Source: an uncultured Alsobacter sp.
GTDB taxonomy: Bacteria > Pseudomonadota > Alphaproteobacteria > Rhizobiales > Beijerinckiaceae
Direction of reading: 5' to 3'
Assembly (NCBI RefSeq): GCF_945952055.1
Contig: NZ_CAMFHB010000016.1
Span: 1-64,000 of the forward strand
Length of the DNA: 64,000 nt
How positions within the stretch are numbered: the stretch's first letter is position 1; each line of letters begins with the position of its first letter. The position numbers and the translations under genes were made by a program. The notes beneath the pieces are model-generated. The model had not been told where the DNA came from and did not search any database. It worked only from the letters and a program-made list of their open reading frames with translations. Shown here piece after piece: positions 18,358-26,972 of the stretch.

Positions 18358-18858
18358 TCAGAACCTGACCGTGGCGTTCTCGCCGGGGTTGGGCCGTTCG
18401 CCGGTCGTCACCGCCTTCAGGTAGCCGAAGGCGTACACCATGGTGCTCGACGGGGCGTCCCAGTACTCGGCCATGTCGACCGTGACCCGCAGGAGCGCGA
18501 TGTCCGGATCCTCGGCACCCTTGGGAAACCAGGTGCGGTTGCCTTCCGACCACAGCTCCTTCTGCTTGGCGACGTCGCGGACGATCTCGGCCTTGCCCGC
18601 CACCGACACGTAGTGCTGGCGGTCGTCGTCCGCGTAGGTCAGCAGCACGTCGGGATCGCGCCGGATCTCGTCGATCTTGGGGGAATGGATGTCGGTGAAG
18701 AACCACAGCTCCCCGTCGAAGCTCTTGGCCTCGCTGGTGGCCATCGGCCTTGCGTGCATGGCGCCGTCCTCGCCCCGGGAGGCGAGCATCGCGATGCGAA
18801 TGCCTTTCAGGAGGTCGAAGACCTTGTCTCGGGCGTCCTGGTCGTTGCGGGTGTCCAT
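18358..18858 (-). CDS. Pyridoxamine 5'-phosphate oxidase-fold general stress protein
   Basis: A 166-residue split-barrel protein of the general stress protein 26 class. Indicative segments are the N-terminal FDLLKGIRIAMLASRG, HARPMATSEAKSFDGELWFFTD (about 36-57), LLTYADDDRQHYVSVAGKAEIV and the closing MVYAFGYLKAVTTGE. Such proteins bind FMN, FAD or F420 and are induced in stress; few have a known substrate. A GAGGAG lies before the ATG at 18858. It is the first gene of a two-gene operon with the XRE regulator. Confidence 0.88.
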   Translation of the reverse strand: MDTRNDQDARDKVFDLLKGIRIAMLASRGEDGAMHARPMATSEAKSFDGELWFFTDIHSPKIDEIRRDPDVLLTYADDDRQHYVSVAGKAEIVRDVAKQKELWSEGNRTWFPKGAEDPDIALLRVTVDMAEYWDAPSSTMVYAFGYLKAVTTGERPNPGENATVRF

Positions 18859-18926
18859 CGTCTGCTCCTCGTCGAAACGTATCCACGAGACGAACGGGAA
18901 GCGGGGGAGGGCGGTTCCGTGCGATC

Positions 18927-20159
18927 TCAGGTCCGCGATGCCGCAGTCCTGATCGCGGCGAAGGCCACGAGGCCCAGCACGCCCACCACGCCGAAGCACA
19001 CCGAGTAGCTGTCCGTGAGGCTCAGGAGGCTGGCGAAGGCAGCTGGCCCGACGATGTAGCCCATGAAGGTCACGAGGGTGGCGCCCGCCGTGCCCTCGCT
19101 CACGCGTCCCTGGGGCGCGAGGCGGGCGACCTCCGCGAGTTGCACGCCGTTCCAACTGGTGATGGTCACGCCCGCGACGGCGGCCAGCGTCACCAGGCCG
19201 GCGAAGGACCAGGACGGGCCGGTGAAGGCCCAGGCGGCCTGGGTCGCCGCCATGGCGAGCGCGTTCAGCGACAGCACGGCGATGTTGGAGCCGAGCCGGT
19301 CCGCGAGCCACCCCAGCCCGATGCGCCCGAAGATGCCGGTGACCTGCATCACCGCGAAGACCACGCCGCCCGCCACCAGGTCGTAGCCGAGGCGCTGCAC
19401 CACGTAGGTCACGCTGAAGGCGATGATCGTTCCCTGCGCCACGGCGAAGCAGGCCGCGGCGAGGCTCAGCGCCCGCAGGACGGGCGAGGCCATCGCCATG
19501 CGCAGCGGCGCAAAGAGATTGGTGGGCGAGGAAAGGACGCGCCAGCCGATCGGCTGGTTCGGGTCGGCGCCGGCATCGACCCGCCGCTGCACGGGCTGCA
19601 CTGCGAGCACCCTCAGCAGCGGCAGGAAGGCGACGGCCAGCAGCGCCGTCTTCCAGTCCATGCGATCGATGAGCCAGGGCAGCAGCAGGCCCGCCATCAC
19701 GCCGCCGGCCGGAACGCCGGCCTGCTTCAGCGAGAAGATGAGCGTGCGATGGGCGGGCGGCGCGTGCCGCAGCAGGATGTCGCTGCCGGCCGGCGCCGAC
19801 GGCCCGTAGCCCAGGCCCAGCACCAGGTTCGACAGCAGCACGAAGGCCCAGTGGGGCGTCGCCAGCATGGCGAGCCCGAAGCAGCTGAGCAGGAGGCCCG
19901 CCTGCAGGGCCCGGATGGGGCCGAAGCGGCGGATCAGCGGATGCCCGGCCATGAGGAAGAGCACCGAGCCGCAGGTGCTGAGCGCCGACATGTAGCCGAT
20001 CGTCGCCTCGCTCATGCCGGCCTCGGCGGTGACCACCGGGGCGACCGTGGGGACGATGCGGCCGAGGAACGAGCTGCTGGTCTGGATGGCGAGCGTCGCG
20101 GCCAGCGGCCAGATCCAGGCCGAGGCCGGCGTGCCGGCGTGGGGGTCCGTCGGCTTCAC
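18927..20159 (-). CDS. Major facilitator superfamily transporter
   Basis: A roughly 410-residue polytopic inner-membrane protein with about twelve hydrophobic segments and the MFS pattern of two six-helix halves joined by a charged cytoplasmic loop (about residues 185-205). The N-terminal half has a G-rich LGLGYGPSAPAGSDIL stretch like those of organic-acid or nitrate/cyanate MFS carriers. The substrate is unknown. I favour the GTG at 20159, with GGAG six bases upstream. The frame is also open to an ATG at 20240, but that ATG has no visible ribosome site and would add an unusual 27-residue leader. Confidence 0.85.
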   Translation of the reverse strand: MKPTDPHAGTPASAWIWPLAATLAIQTSSSFLGRIVPTVAPVVTAEAGMSEATIGYMSALSTCGSVLFLMAGHPLIRRFGPIRALQAGLLLSCFGLAMLATPHWAFVLLSNLVLGLGYGPSAPAGSDILLRHAPPAHRTLIFSLKQAGVPAGGVMAGLLLPWLIDRMDWKTALLAVAFLPLLRVLAVQPVQRRVDAGADPNQPIGWRVLSSPTNLFAPLRMAMASPVLRALSLAAACFAVAQGTIIAFSVTYVVQRLGYDLVAGGVVFAVMQVTGIFGRIGLGWLADRLGSNIAVLSLNALAMAATQAAWAFTGPSWSFAGLVTLAAVAGVTITSWNGVQLAEVARLAPQGRVSEGTAGATLVTFMGYIVGPAAFASLLSLTDSYSVCFGVVGVLGLVAFAAIRTAASRT

Positions 20160-20247
20160 CCGAGGCTCCGGTGGATGCGGGACTAACGACGCCCGCACTT
20201 GAGCCTCGCCTGCGCCGCCCCGCAAGGGGGTCCGGCGCATGGCTCGT

Positions 20248-20955
20248 TCATGTCCCGACGGGGACCTCGTCGATCAGGGGATCGGGCTGGGCCAGGGCCG
20301 CCAGGCGCCCGGCATCGGTGATTCGGATGGTCCGGCCCTGCACCTCCACGCCGTGGCGCAGCAGCGTGGCGAAGTTGCGCGACAGGTTTTCCGGCGTCAT
20401 GCCGAGGCGCGACGCCAGGGTGCGCTTGTCGAAGGGAATGTCGAACTGCTCGCTGTTGCCGCTCCGCGCGGCCTCCCGCAGGATCCAGTTGGCCAGCCGC
20501 TCGACGCTGGTGCGAAGCTTCTGGCTCTTGAGCTCCTGCACCATCGACCGGTACGCGTCGGCCAGTTCGGCCGCCATGGCGTGGGCGAAGGCGTTGTCCT
20601 GCGCCATGATGGCGTGGACCATGTCGGTCGGGATCATGAGGATCCGAGACGGGTCGAGCGTGCGGCCGGCGGTCAGCACCGGCTCCCGGCGCACCACCGC
20701 GGCCAGGATGAACGTCGCGATCGGCCGCAGGATGGCGATCGTCGTCTCACGCTCCGCGTGCCGCGCGAAGAGCTCGACGGCCCCTTCCATCACGACGCAG
20801 AGGAAATCAGGCACCTGTCCGCGCTCGAACAGGACCACGTGAGGTGGAAATCTCTGCAGAAATGCCGGTTGCACGAGCGCGTCAAAATGCTCGTCGGCCA
20901 TGTCCCTGAAAAGGGGGAGATCCCTTATCGCTGCCGCATCCGTACTGCGCACCAC
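20248..20955 (-). CDS. Crp/Fnr-family transcriptional regulator
   Basis: About 235 residues: an N-terminal cyclic-nucleotide-binding-like beta barrel (LFRDMADEHFDALVQPAFLQRFPPHVVLFERGQ) and a C-terminal Crp-type winged helix with RTLASRLGMTPENLSRNFATL as the recognition helix region. No cysteine cluster of an Fe-S Fnr is seen, so direct oxygen sensing like Fnr is unlikely. The GTG at 20955 has GGGAAG seven bases upstream; the frame continues to an ATG at 21078, but those residues resemble no family member. It is divergent from mogA, which may be a target. Effector unknown. Confidence 0.85.
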   Translation of the reverse strand: MVRSTDAAAIRDLPLFRDMADEHFDALVQPAFLQRFPPHVVLFERGQVPDFLCVVMEGAVELFARHAERETTIAILRPIATFILAAVVRREPVLTAGRTLDPSRILMIPTDMVHAIMAQDNAFAHAMAAELADAYRSMVQELKSQKLRTSVERLANWILREAARSGNSEQFDIPFDKRTLASRLGMTPENLSRNFATLLRHGVEVQGRTIRITDAGRLAALAQPDPLIDEVPVGT

Positions 20956-21312
20956 TGTTTTTCTTCCCGATCGCCGAAGCCGCGGTGGATTGACGAGGCA
21001 AAGCCATCCCGGGTGGGGATTGAACGTGGGCGTGCACCGGTTGTCGCCGGCCCCGTTCGTAGCCTCATCATACCGCACTTCGGGGTTTCATGCTTGTTTG
21101 CTGTGAGATTGATCGAACGGCGCGAACCATTGCGTACACGTGCCTCGGCCGATTGACTGATCCCTACCTCCGACGTGTGCCAAGCCTTCCCGTCGCTCTC
21201 CGTTTACAGCTAAACGGTCGCCACGGAAACGCGTCAGGCCTTGTTGCGTTCCGCCAGCCGGGCGTAATTCCCTGGCGCCCGACATCGGTTTCGCGGCTCA
21301 AGGAGATGACGC

Positions 21313-21864
21313 ATGCCTCCCCAGCTCCCCACATCGGACGGCGTTCCGATCGGCATCCTGACGGTGTCGGACCGCGCGAGCCGCGGCGAATACGAGGACA
21401 AGGGCGGACCCGGCATCGTCGCGGCCCTCTCCGACATCCTGGCCATGCCCTGGCGGGCGGTGGCGCGGATCGTCCCTGACGAGAGGCCGGCGATCGAGGA
21501 GGCCTTGCGCCAGCTCGCCGACCAGGAGCGCTGCAGCCTCGTCCTGACCACCGGCGGCACCGGCCCCGCACCGCGCGACGTGACACCCGAGGCGACCGAG
21601 GCCGTCTGCGACCGGATCATGCCCGGATTCGGGGAACTGATGCGCACCGCGAGCCTGCGGGAGGTGCCCACGGCCATCCTGTCGCGCCAGCTCGCCGGCC
21701 TGCGGGGACGCAGCCTGATCGTCAACCTTCCCGGCAAGCCCTCGGCCATCCGGACCTGCCTCGACGCGGTGTTTCCCGCCATTCCCTATTGCCTCGACCT
21801 CATCGGTGGCGATCGGCTCGACACCGACCCGGACGTCTGCCGCGCATTCCGCCCCAAGGCGTGA
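21313..21864 (+). CDS. mogA: Molybdopterin adenylyltransferase
   Basis: A 183-residue MogA/MoaB-fold enzyme. The start IGILTVSDRASRGEYEDKGGP and the motif VLTTGGTGPAPRDVTPEAT (about residues 77-95), with the conserved TTGGTG and the catalytic Asp of PRD, identify it. It adenylylates molybdopterin before molybdenum insertion. The NLPGKPSAIRTCLD ending is typical of MogA rather than MoaB. AAGGAG precedes the ATG. fdhD, another gene serving molybdenum enzymes, lies 13.6 kb away. Confidence 0.93.
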   Translation: MPPQLPTSDGVPIGILTVSDRASRGEYEDKGGPGIVAALSDILAMPWRAVARIVPDERPAIEEALRQLADQERCSLVLTTGGTGPAPRDVTPEATEAVCDRIMPGFGELMRTASLREVPTAILSRQLAGLRGRSLIVNLPGKPSAIRTCLDAVFPAIPYCLDLIGGDRLDTDPDVCRAFRPKA

Positions 21865-21922
21865 GGAAGCAGCCTGTCACAACCCGTTACAATCGGGGGG
21901 TGGTTCATTCGTAAACAAAGGG

Positions 21923-21952
21923 TTGACGCTCCCGCGCGGGGAATGACATAGA
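21923..21952 (+). promoter_or_regulatory. Predicted sigma-70 promoter
   Basis: TTGACG (21923-21928), then 18 bases, then CATAGA (21947-21952). The -35 box is the strong alphaproteobacterial form. It would begin transcription about 20 bases before the small open frame at 21979 and could read on into the helicase gene. Confidence 0.45.
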
Positions 21953-21978
21953 TTGAGCTTAAAGAAGAAATATCGGGT

Positions 21979-22218
21979 GTGAGTTCGGGTCGAATGTCCG
22001 TCGAGGGTCAGGCGAGACGGGAAAAAAGCGGAAAATCACCTCCGACGCTCCTCGAAGTGTCGGTGGCGCTGGTCGTTGCGGTCCTGCTCGTCCTGACCGG
22101 CGTCCGGCTGCTGGGTGGTTTCGGCGTGGTTCCCTACCGGGGAGGGCAGGCGGCGATCGCGGCCGATGCCCCGGTGGAAGGGCTCGTCCTGACGAAAGCC
22201 TCGCGCACGTCCCACTGA
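21979..22218 (+). CDS. Possible small single-pass membrane protein
   Basis: A 79-residue frame beginning with GTG (an ATG follows at 21994). It has a basic N terminus (EGQARREKSGKSPP), one clear hydrophobic segment VSVALVVAVLLVLTGVRLLGGF (about 28-49) and a short polar tail. Charge placement fits a cytoplasm-in orientation. Support for its being real: a good promoter just upstream, and a stop that leaves room for a separate helicase promoter. Against it: no recognisable family and a weak ribosome site. Function unknown. Confidence 0.4.
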   Translation: MSSGRMSVEGQARREKSGKSPPTLLEVSVALVVAVLLVLTGVRLLGGFGVVPYRGGQAAIAADAPVEGLVLTKASRTSH

Positions 22219-22258
22219 TCGGCAGCGCGCCGTTGCGGCACCCGCGAACGGTCTCCAT

Positions 22259-22287
22259 TTGACTTCGCACCTGCAGCAAGGCATAGA
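22259..22287 (+). promoter_or_regulatory. Predicted promoter of the RNA helicase gene
   Basis: TTGACT (22259-22264), 17 bases, CATAGA (22282-22287). The start point would fall near 22294, giving a leader of about 190 bases before the TTG start at 22485. It uses the same -10 sequence as the promoter at 21923. A long leader is a usual feature of cold-inducible DEAD-box helicase mRNAs. Confidence 0.5.
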
Positions 22288-22484
22288 TGCGCTGCATCGC
22301 TCGCGGCGCCAAGGATGCGTGATGCGGATCGTGGACGATCCGACCTGCCGTAAGCACCGGGCCTGAACGCCCTTCCTTCTTTTCCGACCTCCCTTTCACG
22401 CGGGGCGTCCTCCGGCCGATTTCGGCCCTCAGGAGCCCGCCGGCGTGCGCGCCAGCGCGTTTCTGCAACGCGAAAGTCGAAGCT

Positions 22485-24020
22485 TTGACAACCTTTTCCG
22501 ATCTCGGACTCGATGCCGCCCTCCTCAAGGCGCTGGCGACCGAGAACTACGTCACGCCCACGCCGATCCAGGCCAAGGCGATCCCCCATGTCCTCGCAGG
22601 CAAGGACCTGCTCGGTGTCGCCCAGACCGGTACCGGCAAGACCGCAGCCTTCGCCCTGCCCATCCTGCACCGTCTCGCGGCGGCGCCCCGCCCGGCGCCC
22701 CGCAAGGGCTGCCGCGCCCTCGTGCTGAGCCCCACGCGCGAACTGGCTAGCCAGATCGCCGAGAGCTTCGAGGCCTATGGCCGTCACCTGGGCATGAACG
22801 TCACCGTGATCTTCGGGGGCGTGAAGATCGGCAAGCAGATCCGCGACATGATGAACGGCATGGATGTCGTCGTCGCCACCCCGGGTCGCCTGCTCGATCT
22901 CGTCAACCAGCGCGCGGTCACGCTCTCCGAGGTCGAGACGATCGTCCTCGACGAGGCCGACCAGATGCTCGACATGGGCTTCATCCACGACATCAAGAAG
23001 CTCGTGGCCATGTTGCCGAAGAAGCGCCAGAGCCTGTTCTTCTCCGCGACCATGCCCCCGGCCATCGCCGAACTCGCCGACCGCTTCCTCAGCGATCCGG
23101 TGAAGGTGGCCGTGACGCCCGTGGCCACCACCGCCGAGCGGATCGACCAGAGCGTCATCTTCGTCGAGACCGCCCGCAAGCAGGCGCTCCTCACCAAGCT
23201 CCTCGACGACAAATCGATCGAGCGCGCCCTCGTCTTCACGCGCACTAAGCACGGGGCCGACCGCGTGGTCCGCCGCCTGGCGGCCTCGGGCATCCCGGCC
23301 GGCGCCATCCACGGCAACAAGTCGCAGCCCCAGCGCGAGCGTGCCCTGGCCGACTTCCGCGAAGGCCGCGCCCGCCTGCTCGTGGCGACCGACATCGCCG
23401 CGCGCGGCATCGACGTCGACGGCGTCAGCCACGTGATCAACTTCGACCTGCCGAACGTGCCGGAGAGCTACGTGCACCGCATCGGCCGCACGGCGCGCGC
23501 CGGCGCGGCGGGCGTAGCCATCTCCTTCTGCGACGGCGAGGAGAGGGCCTACCTGCGCGACATCGAGCGTCTCACCCGCCTGAAGGTGCCGGTCGTGGCG
23601 CTTCCCGCCGACCTGCCGGTGGTGCCGGACGCTCCCCGCCAGGACAGCCGCCCGCAGCAGCCGCAGCGCCAGCCCGGCCGCGGCGCGCCCCGGCCCGAGC
23701 GTGGCCAGGACCAGCAGCAGCAGCGCCGCAACGGGGCCCAGCAGGGCCGGCCGCGCCGCGACGCCCGTCCCGACACCTCCGCCTTCGAGGTGGCCCGTAC
23801 CGACCGCAACCCCGGCGGGCGCATGCGCCAGGGCGGCCCGTCCGCACCGCGGGCGGATGCCGGCCAGGGCCAGCGCCAGGATCGGCCCAACGGCCAGCAG
23901 CGCCAGGACCGGCCCGCCCAGGGGCGCGGCCAGGCCGAGGGTGCCCGTCGCGACGATCGCCGTGGCCAGGGTGGCCGGCCGGCCCGCAAGGGCGGCGCGC
24001 CGCGCGCCTGGACGAACTGA
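22485..24020 (+). CDS. rhlE: DEAD-box ATP-dependent RNA helicase (RhlE type)
   Basis: A 511-residue SF2 helicase. All core motifs are visible: Q motif (PTPIQ), AQTGTGKT, PTRELASQI, VLDEADQML, FSATMP, the RAL(V)F motif, ATDIAARGIDVDGV and HRIGRTARAG. From about residue 385 the protein becomes a disordered tail rich in Arg, Gln, Gly and Pro, which in this group binds RNA non-specifically and promotes condensates or degradosome contact. It acts in ribosome assembly and RNA turnover. Translation begins at TTG 22485, giving the family start MTTFSDLGL. The gene is followed by a hairpin at 24028. Confidence 0.93.
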   Translation: MTTFSDLGLDAALLKALATENYVTPTPIQAKAIPHVLAGKDLLGVAQTGTGKTAAFALPILHRLAAAPRPAPRKGCRALVLSPTRELASQIAESFEAYGRHLGMNVTVIFGGVKIGKQIRDMMNGMDVVVATPGRLLDLVNQRAVTLSEVETIVLDEADQMLDMGFIHDIKKLVAMLPKKRQSLFFSATMPPAIAELADRFLSDPVKVAVTPVATTAERIDQSVIFVETARKQALLTKLLDDKSIERALVFTRTKHGADRVVRRLAASGIPAGAIHGNKSQPQRERALADFREGRARLLVATDIAARGIDVDGVSHVINFDLPNVPESYVHRIGRTARAGAAGVAISFCDGEERAYLRDIERLTRLKVPVVALPADLPVVPDAPRQDSRPQQPQRQPGRGAPRPERGQDQQQQRRNGAQQGRPRRDARPDTSAFEVARTDRNPGGRMRQGGPSAPRADAGQGQRQDRPNGQQRQDRPAQGRGQAEGARRDDRRGQGGRPARKGGAPRAWTN

Positions 24021-24027
24021 CGTCATG

Positions 24028-24059
24028 CTCGCCGCCCCTCGTTCTCGGGGGGCGGCGAG
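24028..24059 (+). terminator. GC-rich hairpin after the helicase gene
   Basis: CTCGCCGCCCC (24028-24038) pairs with GGGGCGGCGAG (24049-24059) around a ten-base loop, eight bases after the stop. There is no T tract, so it may be a weak terminator or an mRNA 3' stabiliser. Confidence 0.5.
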
Positions 24060-24155
24060 GTCCGCGCCGGCGGGCCGACCCGCCACGGCGCGCGCGTGAC
24101 CGCTTGCCGTCCGCGGCGCGGCACGGCATCGTGAGAGCCCTCGCGAGGAGGGTGC

Positions 24156-25319
24156 ATGGAGCCAGGTGACCAGGCCGAACTGATTGCTTGGCTCGCCCAC
24201 GCGACCGTGCAGGGACTGCCCTTCACCACCATCCACACCCATGTCTGCGAGACGCTGTTTCGCGCCGGCCTGCCGCTCGAGCGGGCGCACGTCTCCGTCA
24301 CCACCCTCCACCCGACGGTGAGCGGCCTGGGTTTCACCTGGCGGCCGGGAACGGCGACGATCGCCGAGAACTACGCCCATGCGGGCTATTTCCGGCCGGC
24401 ATGGCGGCAGAGCCCGTTCCAGCACATGATGGCCCACGATCTCGGCTCGATGCGGGTCCGGCTTGATCGCGTGCATCCCAGCATCGACTTCCCGATCTTC
24501 CGCGACTTTCGCCGCGAGGGCCTGACGGACTGGATCGCGCTGCGCCAGATGTTCGACTGGGCGGCCCCGCGCACGCCCTTCGGCCAGCTCGGCATGATCG
24601 GCTCCTGGTCGACCGGCGCGCGCGACGGCTTCCAGGACGAGCACGAGGCAGCGCTGCGCGCGCTCTCGGTGCCCCTCGCCGCCGCCGCCAAGAGCCTCAT
24701 CGTCCAGGACATCTCCCGCGACGTCCTGGCCGCCTACATCGGGGCCGACGCCGCCGAGCGCGTCCTGGCGGGCGAGGTGACGCGGGGCAGCGTGTCGGAG
24801 ATCCCCGCGGTGATCCTGCTCGCCGACATGCGCGGCTTCACGGCCTTCAGCAACGCGCATCCGACCGGCGAGGTGATCGAAAGGCTCAACCGCGCCTTCG
24901 ACGCCGCCGCCCATCCGATCGCGGAGCACGGCGGGCAGATCCTGAAGTTCATGGGCGACGCGCTGCTCGCCGTGTTCCTCACCGGGGGCGGAGACACGCT
25001 GGCCGCCACGGCGACACGTGCGCTGCGGGCGGCGACGGCGATCCAGGCGCATGCGGGCCCTTTCGCCCTCGACGTCGTGGTGCACGTGGGCGAGGTCCAC
25101 TACGGCAACATCGGAGCGTCCGACCGGCTCGACTTCACCGTGATCGGGCCGGCCGTCAACGAGACGAGCCGGATGGAGCCCCTGTGCTCCATGCTCGGCG
25201 AGCCCATCCTCGTTTCGGCGAAGGTGGCGGCACTGATGCCGGCGGGCGTCATGCGCTCCTGCGGGTGGCACGCGCTGCGCGGTTTCGAGGCGCCGCGCGA
25301 GATCTTCGCGCCGGCCTGA
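24156..25319 (+). CDS. Class III adenylate/guanylate cyclase with N-terminal sensor domain
   Basis: A 387-residue soluble cyclase. The first 200 residues form an uncharacterised alphaproteobacterial domain (ETLFRAGLPLERAHVSVTTLHPTVSG) that usually precedes such cyclases. The catalytic domain runs from about residue 207, with ILLADMRGFTAFS supplying a metal-binding Asp, KFMGDALLAVF supplying the second, and FTVIGPAVNETSRME near the C end, where Asn and Arg stabilise the transition state. The substrate-selecting Lys/Asp pair is not certain from reading, so cAMP is likely but not proven. GAGGAGG precedes the ATG. It is a single-gene unit. Confidence 0.88.
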   Translation: MEPGDQAELIAWLAHATVQGLPFTTIHTHVCETLFRAGLPLERAHVSVTTLHPTVSGLGFTWRPGTATIAENYAHAGYFRPAWRQSPFQHMMAHDLGSMRVRLDRVHPSIDFPIFRDFRREGLTDWIALRQMFDWAAPRTPFGQLGMIGSWSTGARDGFQDEHEAALRALSVPLAAAAKSLIVQDISRDVLAAYIGADAAERVLAGEVTRGSVSEIPAVILLADMRGFTAFSNAHPTGEVIERLNRAFDAAAHPIAEHGGQILKFMGDALLAVFLTGGGDTLAATATRALRAATAIQAHAGPFALDVVVHVGEVHYGNIGASDRLDFTVIGPAVNETSRMEPLCSMLGEPILVSAKVAALMPAGVMRSCGWHALRGFEAPREIFAPA

Positions 25320-25345
25320 GCCTCCCCGTCCGTCCTGTGTGCAGG

Positions 25346-25357
25346 CTAACATGTTAG
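25346..25357. promoter_or_regulatory. Palindromic operator candidate upstream of the ABC operon
   Basis: CTAACATGTTAG is a perfect 12-base palindrome 127 bases before the ATG of the binding-protein gene. Its TAAC-ATG-TTA symmetry fits a FadR/FCD-type GntR site, and such a regulator is encoded at the end of this cluster (29708-30385). Confidence 0.5.
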
Positions 25358-25483
25358 TTGCCAACGTCAGCAACGTGGATTAGCGTCCGACACGATCGCG
25401 CGGGAGCTTCGAACACGAGCCCCGACGCGGCGGTCCGACCGACCGGCCGGACACACAAGCGACGAACGCCCTGGGGAGGAACC

Positions 25484-26857
25484 ATGAGCAGCGAAAAGAC
25501 CCTTCGCCCGTCCGGTATCGACGTCACCCGCCGCAGCCTGCTGAAGACGGGCGTTGGCGCGACCGCGCTGGGCGTCATCGGCGCGCCGGCCCTCGTGCGC
25601 ACCGCCAACGCGCAGTCGAAGTTCGACTGGAAGCGCTTCAACGGCGAGCAGATCGACGTCATGCTCGTGAAGAACCCGCGGTCCGACCTGCTCCAGGCGG
25701 CCGAGAAGGAGTTCACCGAGCTCACCGGCATCAAGGTCTCCTCGGAGCAGATCCCCGAGCAGCAGCAGCGCCAGAAGGCGATGATCGAGTATTCCTCGGG
25801 CCGTCCGACCTTCGACGTGACGATGCTCGCGCTGCACGTCCAGAAGCGCCTGTCCTACAAGGGCAAGTGGACCGAGGACCTGCGTCCCTTCATCAACAAC
25901 CCGGAGATGACGAACCCCGAGTTCGACTTCGCCGACTTCGGCAAGGCCGGCCTGTCGTTCGCCACCCAGGCCGACGGCGTCATGAACACGCTGCCGCACT
26001 TCGTCGACTTCTGGATGCTCTACTACAACAAGGAGATGTTCCAGCAGAAGGGCGTCGAATACCCGAAGTCGATGGACGACATCGTCGCCGCCGCGGCGAA
26101 GCTCAACGATCCGTCCAAGGGCGTCGCCGGCTTCGTGTCGCGCGGCCTCAAGAACGCGAACATCCCGGTCTGGACGAGCTGGCTGCTGGGCCAGGGCCTC
26201 GAGACGATCGATCCCGCCACGGGCAAGCTGAACACCGACGGCGCCGAGGCCATCTGGGCGGCGGAACTCTACCGCAAGCTCAACAAGGACTACGCCCCTC
26301 CCGGCACGATCGGCTTCAACTGGAACGAGTGCCAGACGACCTTCATGCAGGGCCGCGCCGCCATGTGGCTGGACGGCATCGGCTTCGCCACCCCGCTCGA
26401 GGATCCCAAGAGCTCGAAGATCGTCGGCAAGGTGGGCTACGGCATCACGCCTCCCGGTCCGAAGGCGCACCATTCGGCCATCTTCGCCGACGGCATGGGC
26501 ATCTCCCAGGCCTCCAAGAAGAAGGGCGCGGCCTGGTATTACATCCAGTTCATGGTGGGCAAGAAGCACCAGCTCGCCATGCTCAAGGCCGGCGCAGGCT
26601 CGCCCGCGCGCATGTCGCCCTTCAACGATCCGGAAGGCACGAAGTCGTCGATCTTCGCCAAGGACTACTTCGACTGCATGTCCGGCTCCGGCAAGATCGG
26701 CCGCCCGGGCCTGCCGCAGATCATCCCGGTCACCGAGTTCCGCGACATCTTCGGCGTGGCGCTCACCAACACCCTGTCGGGCGCCGATCCGGCGGCCGAA
26801 CTGAAGAAGGCGACCGAGGCCTTCAAGCCCGTGCTCGACAAGTCCGAGCAGGGCTGA
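25484..26857 (+). CDS. ABC sugar-type substrate-binding protein, Tat-exported
   Basis: A 457-residue periplasmic binding protein of the family-1 (MalE/UgpB-like) class. The N terminus contains a twin-arginine signal, TRRSLLKTGVGATALGVIG, with an Ala-x-Ala cleavage region at TANAQS (about residue 43), so it is exported folded. The mature part has the LTGIKVSSEQIPEQQQRQK and YNKEMFQQKGVEYPKSMDD segments of sugar binding proteins. The ATG at 25484 follows GGGGAGGA. It is the first gene of an importer operon that also includes a DapA-family lyase, pointing to a sugar acid or related ligand; the exact ligand is unknown. No ATPase gene is in this operon. Confidence 0.9.
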   Translation: MSSEKTLRPSGIDVTRRSLLKTGVGATALGVIGAPALVRTANAQSKFDWKRFNGEQIDVMLVKNPRSDLLQAAEKEFTELTGIKVSSEQIPEQQQRQKAMIEYSSGRPTFDVTMLALHVQKRLSYKGKWTEDLRPFINNPEMTNPEFDFADFGKAGLSFATQADGVMNTLPHFVDFWMLYYNKEMFQQKGVEYPKSMDDIVAAAAKLNDPSKGVAGFVSRGLKNANIPVWTSWLLGQGLETIDPATGKLNTDGAEAIWAAELYRKLNKDYAPPGTIGFNWNECQTTFMQGRAAMWLDGIGFATPLEDPKSSKIVGKVGYGITPPGPKAHHSAIFADGMGISQASKKKGAAWYYIQFMVGKKHQLAMLKAGAGSPARMSPFNDPEGTKSSIFAKDYFDCMSGSGKIGRPGLPQIIPVTEFRDIFGVALTNTLSGADPAAELKKATEAFKPVLDKSEQG

Positions 26858-26874
26858 TCGACGACGCTTCCAGG

Positions 26875-26900
26875 CCGGGCCTCCCTTCGTGGAGGCCCGG
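26875..26900 (+). terminator. Hairpin between binding-protein and permease genes
   Basis: CCGGGCCTCC (26875-26884) pairs perfectly with GGAGGCCCGG (26891-26900) around a CTTCGT loop, 17 bases after the binding-protein stop. Without a T tract it probably stabilises the upstream mRNA or partly terminates, so that more binding protein than permease is made. Confidence 0.55.
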
Positions 26901-26972
26901 TCCCATCGATCCCGGGGCGGGTGACCGGCCTGGGACGCGCTCCCCCTTTGCCGGCCGCAGGCGGACCGATCC

